Shown here in pieces: positions 40,191 to 51,697 of a DNA stretch of 64,000 bases. The notes under the pieces were generated by a model, which saw nothing but the letters and a program-made list of their open reading frames with translations, was not told the origin of the DNA and did not search any database. The translations under genes were made by a program, and so were the position numbers. Positions within the stretch are counted from its first letter, which is position 1; each line of letters starts with the position of its first letter. The stretch spans positions 1-64,000 of the forward strand of contig NW_021167099.1 in assembly GCF_003711515.1 (NCBI RefSeq), given 5' to 3'. The stretch comes from Sodiomyces alkalinus F11 (Eukaryota > Ascomycota > Sordariomycetes > Glomerellales > Plectosphaerellaceae).

Positions 40191-41063
40191 GAGACCTAGT
40201 ATTCGGGTCTCACACTCTCTCTCTCCCTCTCTCACACACACACACTTTCTTTGATTTCAGGTTTTGTTTCTCCCCATCCCGTCTGGCGTCGGGGCGGGGC
40301 CTCGCCAAGAGGCAGGTTGGGTTTCAGTGCAAGGAATGAGGAAAAGAAAATAAGCAGCCACTGGGTATGGTGTAAAGCGGTTCATTGGAGCCTTGTCGTA
40401 TTCGGCGAGTCGGGAGTTCCTGGGATCAAGGGATGTCGGGTTGATTCTGTGTTATATATCGGGAGGGAATGGATACACACCTTACTGAGCTTAAGACCGT
40501 CCATGCCGGAAACATTTTTTTTCCGCCCTCCGACTCCATTATGGAGGGGCAGGGCGCTCAACACATCGGACACCGGACATACGTGTCGAGTTATGTGGCT
40601 TGAATCGCCTTCTGCAGCTCTGTGAAAGGTCTGGACGGAACTTACTATACGGTATGGTATATCCCTCGAAAGCGTGGAAGGCTTGCCACCCCGTAATGCA
40701 TAATGGTCGCTTCTATCATACCGAGATATTTCCTCCCATGAATGAAAACTTATCTGATTAAATCACTGAAGAAGCCACACAACAAGGAAGTGGCAGAAGT
40801 TAGAGCTGCTTTATATAAACCCGGACTTTGTACTCGGCCTCGTGTTTATTTGCCTGTTCCTGAACCGGGCTTGATCGTTTCGTGCCCAACCACGTACTCG
40901 TTATCCTTAGTTCGAGTCCAGCGCGCGGGATCTAGTCCAAACCCCCCCCCCGTTACGTATGTAAGGTGGTTACTCGTCCGGAGACTTATGTTTTATGAGG
41001 TAGCCACGTTTTCGTCTTTCATTCCTTCGTTCATTTGTATCTGTGGCTTGAATACACAACTCG
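40191..41063. other. SNF1 3' region
   Basis: It holds a CT/CA-rich microsatellite-like stretch (about 40,215-40,245), probably in the 3' UTR. A 125-codon ORF at 40,742-41,119 has no family features and runs into the retroposon, so I do not call it a gene. Confidence 0.5.
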
Positions 41064-41074
41064 AAGAACCCTCC

Positions 41075-41551
41075 AGGCTTCGGATACCTAAAATCCCACC
41101 AGAAGAGGGCCCGAAATAGCGCTACCGACTGCTGTTCCTGTCCCGGCTCCCCTATACAGGATACAGCCCACCTTATCCTTTCTTGCCCTTTTTATAAAAA
41201 CGAACGAAAAGCCCTGCGGGAAGCCCTAGCAGGCCTACCGCTATCCCTGCCGCTATTATTCGGTACTAAAAGAGGTATACAGGCCTTAGAGGCCTAGCTT
41301 TTAGCTACTAAAATAGCCTCGGCGGAGTGGTACAGGGCGTAAACCTCGGATCCTGCGGTCTAGTTTTCTGTTTTGGTTTTTTACCTGTTTTTCGGTATAT
41401 TAGGCAGACTGTTACGGAGGATTTCCTTTGTTTATTACTACTCCACTCCTTACTATAGTTTATTCTAGCCTCGAGCCTATAGGGCAAAAGGCGCCGCGCC
41501 ATAGCTTTAGGGCTGTATGCGCGAAATGAATTAAAAAAAAAAAAAAAAAAA
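41075..41551 (+). mobile_element. A-tailed short retroposon (SINE-like) with target-site duplication
   Basis: The 477-bp insertion ends in an A-run of about 20 (41,533-41,552). It is flanked by the 11-bp direct repeat AAGAACCCTCC (41,064-41,074 and 41,552-41,562; the first two bases of the right copy overlap the A-run). An A-tail plus a duplication of this size is the mark of LINE-driven retroposition. Its interior (about 41,140-41,510) has RIP-like TpA-rich composition, unlike the flanks. I see no coding capacity. It could be a SINE or a 5'-truncated LINE; a weak tRNA-like stretch at about 41,325-41,375 favours SINE but is not decisive. Confidence 0.65.
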
Positions 41552-41819
41552 AAGAACCCTCCTGGTGGAGTTGTCGGTAGCTACCTTATGCAGTTACTTC
41601 CTTGATAGCGGTAGAGAACTCTCTACGACACGTCAGTTCACGAGTTGAGCCCCGGCATTGCAAGTCGGTGGAAACCTTGACTGGAATGTTTCGACAAGAG
41701 CGATCACGCTACGCAAAGCGAGACTTTGCGCCGACATGTCCTGGCTTCGAATAGGCGTCAAAAGGGAGAGGTAAATAACAAAGAAAAAATTCGAGGCGGG
41801 GCCAGGTGGGCTGCGAGGC

Positions 41820-44046
41820 TCAAAGATGGTGGCGTTTTTCAGCTTCTATGCTCCCCCATGGAACATGCTTGCCTTTGGCTGGCGCAAAGGCGAAGGGGCC
41901 TACTTGTTCGCGCTCCGGATATCGATGCTTCTGCTGCCGGTGCCGTGATCCATTATGTGAAGGTATTGGGCCCGGAACGCTGACTTTCTCCTCGTCGAAA
42001 ATAACCGTGTCATTGACAGCTGCCATGTCGCGCCTGTACAGTTCGACGTCAACGGAGCTACCTCCCTCCGACTTGATGCCCCCAAAGCAGAAATGCTGGC
42101 GCGTGGATCCAAACCCGCTGCTGTGCCTTCCATCTCCAGACTGGTAGAACGAGGCCTGGCCGGTTCTGAACGTCGCAACCCTGCTCCCCACCAGGGACTG
42201 ATTCGTATTCCGAGCAGTCGTGGTGAAGGCCTCAAGGCCGGTCGGAAAGACGGGATCTCCCCGAATTTCCAGGTATAATCCTTGATCTAGCTCAGCTTCG
42301 ATGGTGAGGTTGTTCGTCGGGCTGGTAATGTGGCTGGAGTTGGCATATAGCGGGTATGAGTAGACAGAGAAGTAGAATCTCGGACCCTGTGCTTGTTCCG
42401 CCCCAGTGATGGTCATATTGTTGATGTAATGGTTGCCAAAAGAAGCCACGGCGCCGAGATTAGTGTACGCCAATGCCTGGGCCCAAGCGGATGTCCGTGA
42501 GCCGTTCCGTGTGGTGACCTCCCCCTTGACGGATATGTTGCGTTGCACGTGAAGGGAGTATGTGAGGTCCTCGTTTATCCAAGAGTCGTTCTGGCGTGTT
42601 TCGTGAGAAATGCGAATGGCAGGCTCCGGTGCTTTGATCTCGGGACTCCGGCCCGTGGTGACTGAGCCTTCCTCATCGAGCCACACGAATATCTTGCCTG
42701 TCACGACCCAATAGTCCCCGATTCTATCCGTCAGGAACGCGGAGTTCTTGTCGTCATAAAGGCCGACCACTCGAATCCTAAAAGTGTGGTCGTTGCCGTC
42801 ACAGAGAAGAGGCAGCCAAGGCGAAAGGTCAACTTCATGCTCTCGGAGATCGAACGCCTCCAGCCCCACGACAGGTCGATGTAGGCTTGGGGAGACGCCT
42901 CCAGTGAAGACCACGGGGAAAGGCCAAGCCGCGCCAGCTAAGCGGTCGTCGATATACACCTGCACTTCTCTGAACGGACTCAGCCCGGGAAGCAGGCCGA
43001 CTGTCTTATTGAAGGCCGCAACGTCACTCTGGAGCACATTACTCCACCAAAATTCCTCGGAGGCTTGCCCATTTGCCGAGACAGAGAACACGGCCTTTAC
43101 TGCATTTCGCGGAAAGCTGACGGTGTTGATCGCCTGTTGCTGGGGAACGGTCCAGGCGCTGCCTGAACCAGTTGCCCCTTTTCTTGCCGAGATTGGAATA
43201 ACCAAGTCGGCCGGAGGAGAGCCGTGATGAGCCACGTTACTCTTAAAGAAAGTAGCAGTCAATGTGCAGTTGAAAGAACCGGTGTACTTGTCATCTTCAA
43301 GTTGTCAGACCCTGGGTGGGTTGGGGTGGGACTGGAGCAAGTGGGGCGAACGGTGGGTTGGGAGGAGAGAAACGGAGACAAAGAAAGTCGAAAGCCTACT
43401 TATAAGATTGCCCAGATCGAAGATGAGCGTCTGGGGTGCCTTCCAGAGGCTGAGATATTGGGTCATGTCCTTCCAATAAGTCCAGACAATGCCAGGTGAC
43501 GGCTTCGGCTCGGCAGTGGAAGTCCGCCAGACTTCGGTATCGTTGAAGAACATAAGCGCCAGACGATCAAACTGACGCCCGGCAGAGGTGACGGTAAAGT
43601 TCATGATGACCCTGTCAAAATCGCAGCCCGGTGGCTGATACTGTCCTAAAACGTTGCCTTGAACCTCAGCAACAAGTCATCATGGTTCTCGGTTGTGAGA
43701 GAGATTACGCACCGACGAAGGGCTTTCCATAGCTAAAGCCAAAAGAATGCTCCATCAGCAGCATGGAGCAACAAGGTTCCCCTGGCGCCTCTCCGGCTAG
43801 GGAATGGATGGCAGTGCCCTGTAGGACAGGCCCGGACGGTCCCCGTACCGGCTGCGCGACCTGGATACATTCCAGCGGGGCCTCGGGCCACGCATGGCCT
43901 TCAGCAAGGACGGCACGGTCGGGCTGGTCCTGGGGCGCTAGCAATTCATGTTCCAACTCTGAGCTAATAAGCTCATGTTGGTCCTCGAGCCCAAGTGCGG
44001 AGGTTCCAACTAGATACTGAAGGAGAGCAATCCAGGGAGGTCGCAT
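41820..44046 (-). CDS. Secreted PNGase A-type peptide-N-glycanase
   Basis: Three exons (43713-44046, 43400-43645, 41820-43294) give 684 residues in phase; the second intron has a CTGAC branch site. The N-terminus 'MRPPWIALLQYLVGTSALG' is a plausible signal peptide. An in-frame Met 14 codons upstream would bury it, so I prefer the inner start. The family blocks are clear: 'GQYQPPGCDFDRVIMNFTVT', 'FFNDTEVWRTSTAEP', 'GIVWTYWKDMTQYLSLW', 'YTGSFNCTLTATFF', and later 'REVQVYIDDRLAGAAWPFPV' and 'GDYWVVTGKI'. Many NxT/NxS sequons fit a secreted glycoprotein. PNGase A-type enzymes cleave N-glycans from Asn of glycoproteins in acidic compartments or outside the cell. It is convergent with SNF1. Confidence 0.9.
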
Positions 44047-45218
44047 GGTTGATGCGGAATCAACTCCGAACGAAGACAAAAGACGCACTTGTTTTGGTGG
44101 TTGGGTTGCTGGTAGCCCGAAGTTCCAGTACCTACCTAGTAAGCGTAAGGATAAACCATGGTCGAAGGAATGAAAAGCTAGTAAGTCGAAACTTTGCGCG
44201 TGACCGTCTGAGGCAGACGAGCAAGTTAAGGCAGAGATATGGACATCTGCCTGGAAGCTTTTGCTAGTGCTCCAAGAGTAGATATTCGGCTGAAGCGGAT
44301 GAGACCGAGGGTTACGATAAAGTTATGATGATCGCACGGCGATTGGAGCGAGAGTTCTGAAAGTTTAGCAACAAGTACGGCAAAGGTCCCGAAGAAGGGA
44401 GGGATCGGGATAGGCGGAGATCGCTCTGTAGGTACACTGCGAGGCTCAGGCTTGGAGGAGTTGAATAATTACTGAGTCTGCCGCCTCGATGTCACGGGGG
44501 AAAGGGGGACGACAGTGAGACACGGAAACTAGGGGGGAGGGCACAACGTTTCTGCGCAGTCAAATGTACCTAGAAGTACAGTAAGATATCAGGTAAGCAA
44601 AAGTTCCGGGACGATTCAAAGGAAAACTGCTTCGAACCTTTTGTAACCAGGGTTCTTTGACCGCACCACAAAAAATATGGTGAATCATCTAGTAGTTCCG
44701 CAAAGGTACCGAATCACTTGACCTTAGAATACCCCTTTGCCACTCACTGTAGGTAAGCCGTTAGGGCGCCACTACTCTGTAATTATACTACTTCTACACT
44801 TCACACCACATCGCGCAGAGGGCTTCGATCATTTTTGGCCCCTGACTGCGTACGAAGCACTTTAGTCACGGTTCATTACGTCCTACTTCGTACGAATAGG
44901 AGTGGATTGAAACGTCAGTGTAATACTAGACGATGCTAATTATAAGACATGCTGGATAATCCGTTTACTGTTTACCCCCCGTTGAACTGCTGAACTACCT
45001 TGCTCGCTCAGGTCAAACTGCTTTACCTTCCTCCCCCGGAGAACGCCAGACAATGCATCCCTACGCAGATGCGTAAACAACCTCCGACCTGCGAGTAAGA
45101 ATCCTTGGATCGTCGCACCGTTACCAATATCCGCAAATCCGTAGCGCCGTGTGGCTGTCTCAGTGCCGTCTTCTCGCCTCCCTTGCCCCTCTCGCATCTC
45201 TCGTCCCGCCGGGGATTA
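44047..45218. other. Intergenic region upstream of the amidase
   Basis: I see no supported gene. It should include the promoter of the minus-strand amidase gene and the 3' side of the next minus-strand gene. Confidence 0.5.
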
Positions 45219-46121
45219 CTAGTGTCCTGGCGCGCTGTGGTTGTCCCAGTACCGTCTCCTCGCCTCCCTCGCCACATGGGCGTCTAGGGTCCTGTGTTGG
45301 AAATAGTTGAAGAGGGCGAACTCGTCCGGGGTCATGATGTAGGTGTCCGGTGCCGCAAGGAGCCTGGACCATAACGAAGACACCGCTTCATTGAGTATGT
45401 GTACGAGTTCGGGGTAAGCGTTGTCTGGATTCTCGCGCACTGTTTGAAGTGCCCGTGCAACTATCCTCGGCTCCGTCCAATGTTCCCTCGGGACGGTTCC
45501 CTTGAGATGTGCGTGTCGCTGGCTGGAAGCGTTCGGCCCTGTGATTCTGTTGTGCCCCGCGCCGGCTCCGTTCCTTGTGCGGTGTCTGTGCCTCGGTCCG
45601 ATCCCGTCTCTCACGACTCTGGCTCTGCGGTTTCTGGTCCATAGGATTCTGTCCCTGATGGCTCTGCCGTGCCTCGGGGGTCTGCTGTCTCTCATGACTC
45701 TGCCTCTCATGACTATGCCTCTAAAGTCTCTGTCTCTCATGGCCATGAGGGACATGGCCATGTCACTTATGAGAGCTCTGTATCTCACAATGGCTCTGTG
45801 CCTCACGATGGCTCTGCGCCCCTGGACGACTCTGCGCGTCGAGATGATTCTATCTTCTTCATCCATACTGCTGTTGTCCCAGGAAGGGGATAGGGGGTCC
45901 GGGTTCTCGTCTTCGAACATGTGTTGCCTATATGAGCGAGTCCTCTTGTCGAGGCGGGGTTGAACGTCGCGGAATCCGAGCTTGCTGCTTGATACCAGCA
46001 TGCAGTGGGGTCCCAGGATGATCATGACCGGTGTGTAGAGGTCCACTTGTGATGGGGTGTAGACGGTGGAGAGAGAGAACAGGTCGAAAGTGTGAAAGCA
46101 TGGGTAGTTGGCGGACGACAA
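45219..46121 (-). CDS. Hypothetical protein with basic repetitive middle
   Basis: A single 300-codon frame. The N-terminus 'MSSANYPCFHTFDLFSLS' and the C-terminal 'DTYIMTPDEFALFNYFQHRT' look like folded protein. In between, about residues 95-210 form an Arg/Met-rich, very basic stretch (RRAIVRHRAIVRYRALI, RGIVMRGRVMRD) encoded by degenerate 18-21-bp repeats. I do not recognise the family. The length and the ordinary-looking ends support a real gene, but the middle reads as repetitive in all frames, so a frameshift or an intron could alter it. Confidence 0.5.
   Translation of the reverse strand: MSSANYPCFHTFDLFSLSTVYTPSQVDLYTPVMIILGPHCMLVSSSKLGFRDVQPRLDKRTRSYRQHMFEDENPDPLSPSWDNSSMDEEDRIISTRRVVQGRRAIVRHRAIVRYRALISDMAMSLMAMRDRDFRGIVMRGRVMRDSRPPRHGRAIRDRILWTRNRRARVVRDGIGPRHRHRTRNGAGAGHNRITGPNASSQRHAHLKGTVPREHWTEPRIVARALQTVRENPDNAYPELVHILNEAVSSLWSRLLAAPDTYIMTPDEFALFNYFQHRTLDAHVAREARRRYWDNHSAPGH
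45640..45850 (+). repeat. Degenerate CTCATGACTCTGCCT-type repeats
   Basis: Variants of TCTCATGACTCTGCC and CTCACAATGGCTCTGTGC follow each other with 15-21-bp spacing. They are inside the hypothetical gene above, and explain its repetitive basic middle. Confidence 0.65.
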
Positions 46122-48995
46122 AACACTCAGGAGGTCTTAGACAGATGGGGATTTATACTCATATTTGTTACTCACGCAGGCAATGGTTCATCTACCATAG
46201 ACCCAATCATGCTCTGAACAAGGTTCCGAGTATGAGATTTAATTTTTATGTTGGAGGGAGAGACATGAACCTTTGGTTGGCATTTTAGCTTTGGGATAAC
46301 CGGGCTGACAGTAGCCCTACCCCGTAGCGCCCAGAGTCTATCTAGAACACCAAATGGCTATTCGACGCGGCCATCTAGTGGTAGAGTTTGGGACAACGAA
46401 TGTAGAACAGCCACAGGAAATGGAACCCCTGGTTCCATCAGGTTATCTTCGCCGGTTTCCGTTGCACGACAAAGCCGTGGGATGTTACCTACAGAGTACG
46501 AATGCAGCAATCACCTCCCTAAACGCCCCTTAGGGCCTTGGCACGAGTAGCAGCAGGCTACCGTGAGGTTGGCCGAAGAACGCAAAGGGGCGGCGAGGGG
46601 CGGGGAGTCATGTGTGCCAGGAGAAGCCCACCTACCGGTAGTCTCAGATTCCCCCATGGATGCCAAGGTTCATGGTCGAACTGTGACGGTCAACTGAGAT
46701 TTGCCTGTACGAAATACTTATTATATGTGAAGAAAGGAAACAGTCATAGGTATAGTAGAAGGGTAAGGTAGATACTCTGTAGTAAGATACAATGGAGCTG
46801 GGAGTTGATACACCGTATAACCAAACACCATGCAGTCTTATCTCGGAGATGACCTGTTGCCGGCTGGCCCGACGTCGGACGGGGGACTATGATGAAGAGG
46901 GAGAAGCCGAGTACACACACACACACACACACATACACACGCACAGACACACGCACAGACACACGCACATACACACGCACATACACACGCACAAGGTGGT
47001 CATGCTAATCAGACTACTTATACGGAGCACTGACTTAGGAGACGGAGTACTGACTTAGTAGTGGCTTGGGGGGTGGAGGTTGTGGGTGGAGGTCGTACAA
47101 CGTAAAATCATGGCTGTTACTAATAAATGGGTTGTAATGAGGCTTTGCACGTAAGAATACAAGACGTCCGTTTTTTTCTTTCTATTTATTTTCTTCTCCT
47201 TTTTACTCATTTTTTCCTTTTCTTTTTGCGTCTTCCCTTCATCACGACTTAAAATAGTTGGAGATAAACACTTAGGGAATGGCATTTCATGTACTTATAA
47301 TTGGCCAGCCCTAAAAGCCCAATTTACTCGGCTCCCCGCCAAACATATGTCGGTACCATCCAAGCCACGTGTAACTTACAGGCCAACAACTCGGGTGATG
47401 CCGCACGCATGACAAAGTATTCCGCCGTTATCTTCGTCGGTACATTGCTGGAGCAAAAATGCCGCGTGTGGTGGTGGCGGCTCTAACTTTGCGATGAAAG
47501 TTAATCCCATAGAGCCGAGTACTTCGCCGTCCATAGAGTTCGTCTCGGCCTCCTGCTCTCCCAAAGTCGGGTCGAAAGTCTAAACTCAGTACGCGGTCCC
47601 CTTTATGTCGTGATCCTGTTCGCATCCCGTCTGTAAGAGATCAGTCTTCTTATTGGGTTCCCCCTAGTTGAGAGAAGAATATGCGGACATGTAATACCGT
47701 CGACACTTTGTCGTTGCTCTCGATCCGCGGGGTTGCTATAGCCTATACGCCCAGCTCTCTCGCGAGTCGTGCCAACGGGGGCTCTTTATTTACGCACTCC
47801 TCGCGACAGGAGTAACGACTCGTGTGTTGTTGAGTTCCTGGTAGTGTGATCCATTGTGATTCATTGGTGAGTCAACGGTCTCGGACTGAATCTGACCAGG
47901 CGAACAAACAGCTAGAGGACTTCCTACCAGGTCCATGGAGAACCTACCTTACTCTGTACAATACACGCCAAGACATGCTGCTATTGGCTGGTCCCCCTTG
48001 ACTGACTTCGGGAGTCGGTCGACCGACCATAACCCCGGTCTTCTATTACGAACTTTGGGCAAAGACTCATGTCGACCTGGACAGGGAGACCAGAAATAAT
48101 ACCAGTCGTATGCAACAGAAACCAAAACCCGACCGATTATCAAGTTTATTAGCATCCCGGAGAGGAGGGAAAAGGCCATAAGTATCGCTTTACGCTTGGC
48201 ACTAATAAGAGAGTCGTTTCATGCTCGTTTTTCCATGAGGACAATTAAAGTTTACGCTTATACAAGCCACATGGCGTGGTGGTTGGGAAACGGCAAGCCC
48301 GAAGCGGCACCTTTGTCTTGTCTGACATTTCGTCCGGAGTCATCCCCCGGTCCAAAGTTCGTCGATCTGGGGAATGTCGAAAAAGTCAACCACTCACAGC
48401 ACATAAGGTAGGCACAGTGAAACAACCGTCAATCTGCCGTCGGCTGTTCATGAACTGTAATTAGTCCGTGTATGCTGCGAGCCATTGTTCCTGCGCAAGA
48501 CCACCGAGTTCCGGTACATTCCCTACCTCGTATAGACAATCGTTGGCGACGCTATGAAATTACCTTCTCTGGGGAATCGCAACAGTTCACACTTTTGTGT
48601 TTTCTGAAGTACAACCCCTGCGTATAACAACTCTCCACATGTATTAATTACTTCATAGCTTAATCAGGGGGACGATTCCAAACGCCTCATAGCGCACAAG
48701 CACAGCCCAAGCTCAAGATGGAGAAGAGAATTAATTACTTCTCATGTCAGCCGGTATATTTTCGCTCAACCAACATCAAGACCACACAACTCTATCAGTA
48801 AGGTCTCCCAGTAAGCAGTACAAATATTGGTACACAGGTCTATGCGCGAGCAATAGACGGGGATTATACATTTCCATCCTCTAATTTGCCGCAATCCCGG
48901 CTGGCCGAAAGGGCAGCTGAGAGCAGCGCCGAAGAGGGGAGGAGGTCCGGTTTTCAACTTGGGGGATGTTTCCGAGGAAGACTGGGTACCGAGAT
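46122..48995. other. Gene-poor 2.9-kb stretch
   Basis: Several ORFs of 60-90 codons exist on both strands, but none has recognisable features or consistent splice signals. Composition is normal. It includes a CA/CACG microsatellite at 46,911-46,993 and a T-rich run at about 47,170-47,230. Confidence 0.5.
46911..46993 (+). repeat. (CA)n / ACACACGC microsatellite
   Basis: Pure CA at the start, then ACACGCACAGAC and ACACGCACATAC variants in an 8-10-bp pattern. Confidence 0.9.
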
Positions 48996-49908
48996 TTAGG
49001 GTCGCCGCTTTCCGATTTGCCAACCCCACGATCTCAAGACCCTGACAACTTTTGGCAAGATCGCGGCAGTCAGGGGGACACGGATAAAGATGAGGCTCTT
49101 GTGGATGGCGTACGCCAGGGCAAGCTGTGTTCCAAGACCTGCAGGCACAATGCTTCGTCAGGGACTCCGTTCTGCATGGAAAGAATTGAAACGTGGGTTG
49201 TATAGGCCGAACTTACTAGCTTCTGCCCGGTTGCGCTCATCGGCCTTTTCCACTCCCCAACTAGCCATCTCGATGTGTTCGCTGATCATGTCGCTGCCGA
49301 GCCGTTCCATCTCAGCCTTCTTAAACGCCGCTCGGGATTCGCGCCACTTGTTCTGCACTGCTTCCGGTATCAGGGCCTGGGTGTGGGAAACAACCCAATG
49401 CTCCATCGCGCCTATGTACCGTCGTGTCAGTGCAGGATCGACCCCGCAAACCAAGTGTAAGGGAAACCGTCGTACCTATTTTATCCGTGCCGACGACCTT
49501 GACAAGAAGATAGCAAAAAGGGAAGTCAAGCACGCTCAGTGCGAGGTAGACGCCTAGTGCTGTCCATCCATATTCTTTGGACATCCTCCTTAGTCTCCCA
49601 CTCAAGGACAGTGGCTCTTGGCCAGACTGGCCCTGGGACGCATTTCGGGGCGCAGAAGAGAAGAAGGATCGTTGACCGGTTCGGAATGATATAGGGTTTC
49701 GATACGATGTTCGGAATGCGCCCCGGTTGTTTAGGAGTCTCGTCACAGGCCGAGAAACACTATATCCCCTGCTGAGTGCCAGGTATGGCGTTGTGACAGC
49801 TCCCCCCCTTGTTGCTTGACGAGTCCAAACGGCTTCCCAGAAGGCACAGGCTGGCGTCGTCAGGGATGGCCGTGTTATCGGCACACCGCGGAAGATTGTC
49901 CCCAGCAT
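48996..49908 (-). CDS. DUF1279-domain mitochondrial inner-membrane protein (Nat2/FAM210-like)
   Basis: Three exons (49476-49908, 49217-49411, 48996-49138) give 256 residues in phase; the first intron has a CTGAC branch site. The N-terminal about 90 residues are rich in Arg/Ser/Thr and poor in acids, as in a mitochondrial presequence. The DUF1279 domain follows: 'MSKEYGWTALGVYLALSVLD', 'FPFCYLLVKVVGTDKIGAME', and after the second intron 'LGTQLALAYAIHKSLIFIRV' and 'PLTAAILPKVVRVLRSWGW'. The fungal proteins are often named N-acetyltransferase 2 after yeast NAT2, but the fold gives no sign of acetyltransferase activity. The frame stays open upstream to an ATG at 50,208; I chose 49,908 because the targeting-type sequence starts there. 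Confidence 0.88.
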
Positions 49909-51199
49909 GGCGACCTCGATTAGTTGTGTCTTTCTCCACCGCCCAACAGTCGAGACGGGTACCTCAAATTCGGGTGGCGATCGGATCGGTAGATGTAGGA
50001 AGTCGGTCGAGGACAAAGCTCTGGGGCACAAGAGATAACGGGACTGCAGCAGCGACGAGGCCGCCCTTATTCGGGCGATTTTGGCCGTCAACGAAGCTGC
50101 TTCGCAGAGATCAAGATTCGGAGGCGCCGGAAATGCGAATGACCTCCTCAATGTTCTCAGCTTTGGATTTTTCTTGACCTTGCAGCCTTTGGCCAACTGA
50201 GGCAACACTGTTAGAGACTTTCAAGATGTAACCGACATTTAGGGAAGGGCCACTGAGGTCTGTTATGTGCGTGCAAAGCTTCACCACACCAGAAGGTCTG
50301 GAGCTTTAACTTTTTCTTCGTCCTTTTTTTCCCCCCGCTCCCTTCGGATAATTAAGGTGCAGGTAGCTGTACGGATATGGTACCATGATGAAATCGGCAA
50401 TGCCTATACCTAAGGCAGGTACCTAATTACGCCCTAACTCCGTACTCGTACCTTCGTACCTAGGTACACCCTATGCCGCGAGGTGATGTCGGGATGTGGT
50501 ACGTGCACCGCTTATCTCAGCACACCGGATCTTTTCCATGCCATGTGACCGATATGCACTATTGCTTGGTCCCCCCCGACAATCCATCTCTCCTTCGCAT
50601 CTGATACCAATGTCGACCTAGGATGTTCAGATGTAATTACGGAGTGTTTAATGTTGACAAACATAATATCGAAGCATACTTCGTGGGATAATATCAGTGC
50701 TCGAGGGTCTGTCCACTATGCTCAAAATCAATCCGAGGACCGGATTCGTTCCTTCCATTGGTACCGCAAGGATCAAACCAGTTCATAGGTACAACGTACC
50801 TCGCACGACTCGATTATGTACACGCCATGGTCACAGAACTTTCTTTTTCCTCCTTCCCCTTACGTACAGCGTACAGAAACGACATCTTTAGGGCGGGATA
50901 ATGTAAAGCCACTGCTAGGATCAATTGCGCCAGATGTGCTCATGTGATGTCGCTGTCGCTGCAAAGGACCACTCATCGACTGGCTGCGCGCGTGGGGAGC
51001 TGAATGAACTTCGATCCTCTGCTGGGTATTGTACATGATGGTTTGCTATTAGAGGTAGTTGCCTGTCAGTGGCGGCCATGGGAGCCGTTGAGATTGATAA
51101 CGAAACCCGTTAGTCCAGGGCAAGAGCCAGACATTGACAGGCACCTAACCGTTTGGGATTACTTTTGAGTACCCAGGGGTTATAAGAGATGAAAAGACG
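49909..51199. other. Island right edge
   Basis: Upstream region of the DUF1279 gene, then sequence with no supported ORF. GGTACC/TAGGTAC motifs cluster at about 50,400-50,470. Composition shifts to the RIP type at about 51,180-51,250. Confidence 0.5.
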
Positions 51200-51411
51200 A
51201 AAAAGACAGTGATTTATAAGACGTGCGAATCATCAATTACCGTATTATTTTAATAAATTCGTCTAAGGCTCTTTTCTGCTTACGTTAAAAATACCCACTT
51301 CCCTATATAGTCTAAATCGATCGGAAATTACGTATCCCGGTAACCCTCTATCTCCTATAGCCTTAATAATCGACTACTATATAAAATTGCTTAGTTTTAT
51401 TAGTCGATTTA

Positions 51412-51697
51412 TATCGCACGTTAAATAGCACTTGGATAATCCACTTAGTAGAGCAGAAATCTCGTATGTGTGTATTATCTTAAGTTATATCTAGGAGAGT
51501 CTCTTATACCCTTAATTAGGGTGGTGAAGACTCTGTTATAGGTACTATATCATTTAGATCCTATCTGGTCTTTTTCGGTATCCGCCCTTATTATATCCTG
51601 ATACCCGAGGTCCCCGATATCCGAAGCCCTTATTTATAGCGTGGATCCCCCCTAGATCCCCTATAGACCACGTTATAGTCTGTGCGCCTATACGATA
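51412..51697 (-). repeat. 3' LTR of Copia element
   Basis: 286 bp, aligning without gaps to 57,353-57,638. Its outer (left) end keeps CTTGG and GTATGTGTGTA where the other copy has CTTAG and ATGTATATATA; its inner end is the more mutated one. Confidence 0.9.

Noticed and set aside
40742..41119. Plus-strand ORF of 125 codons after SNF1
   Set aside because: No family features, and it crosses the left target duplication into the retroposon.
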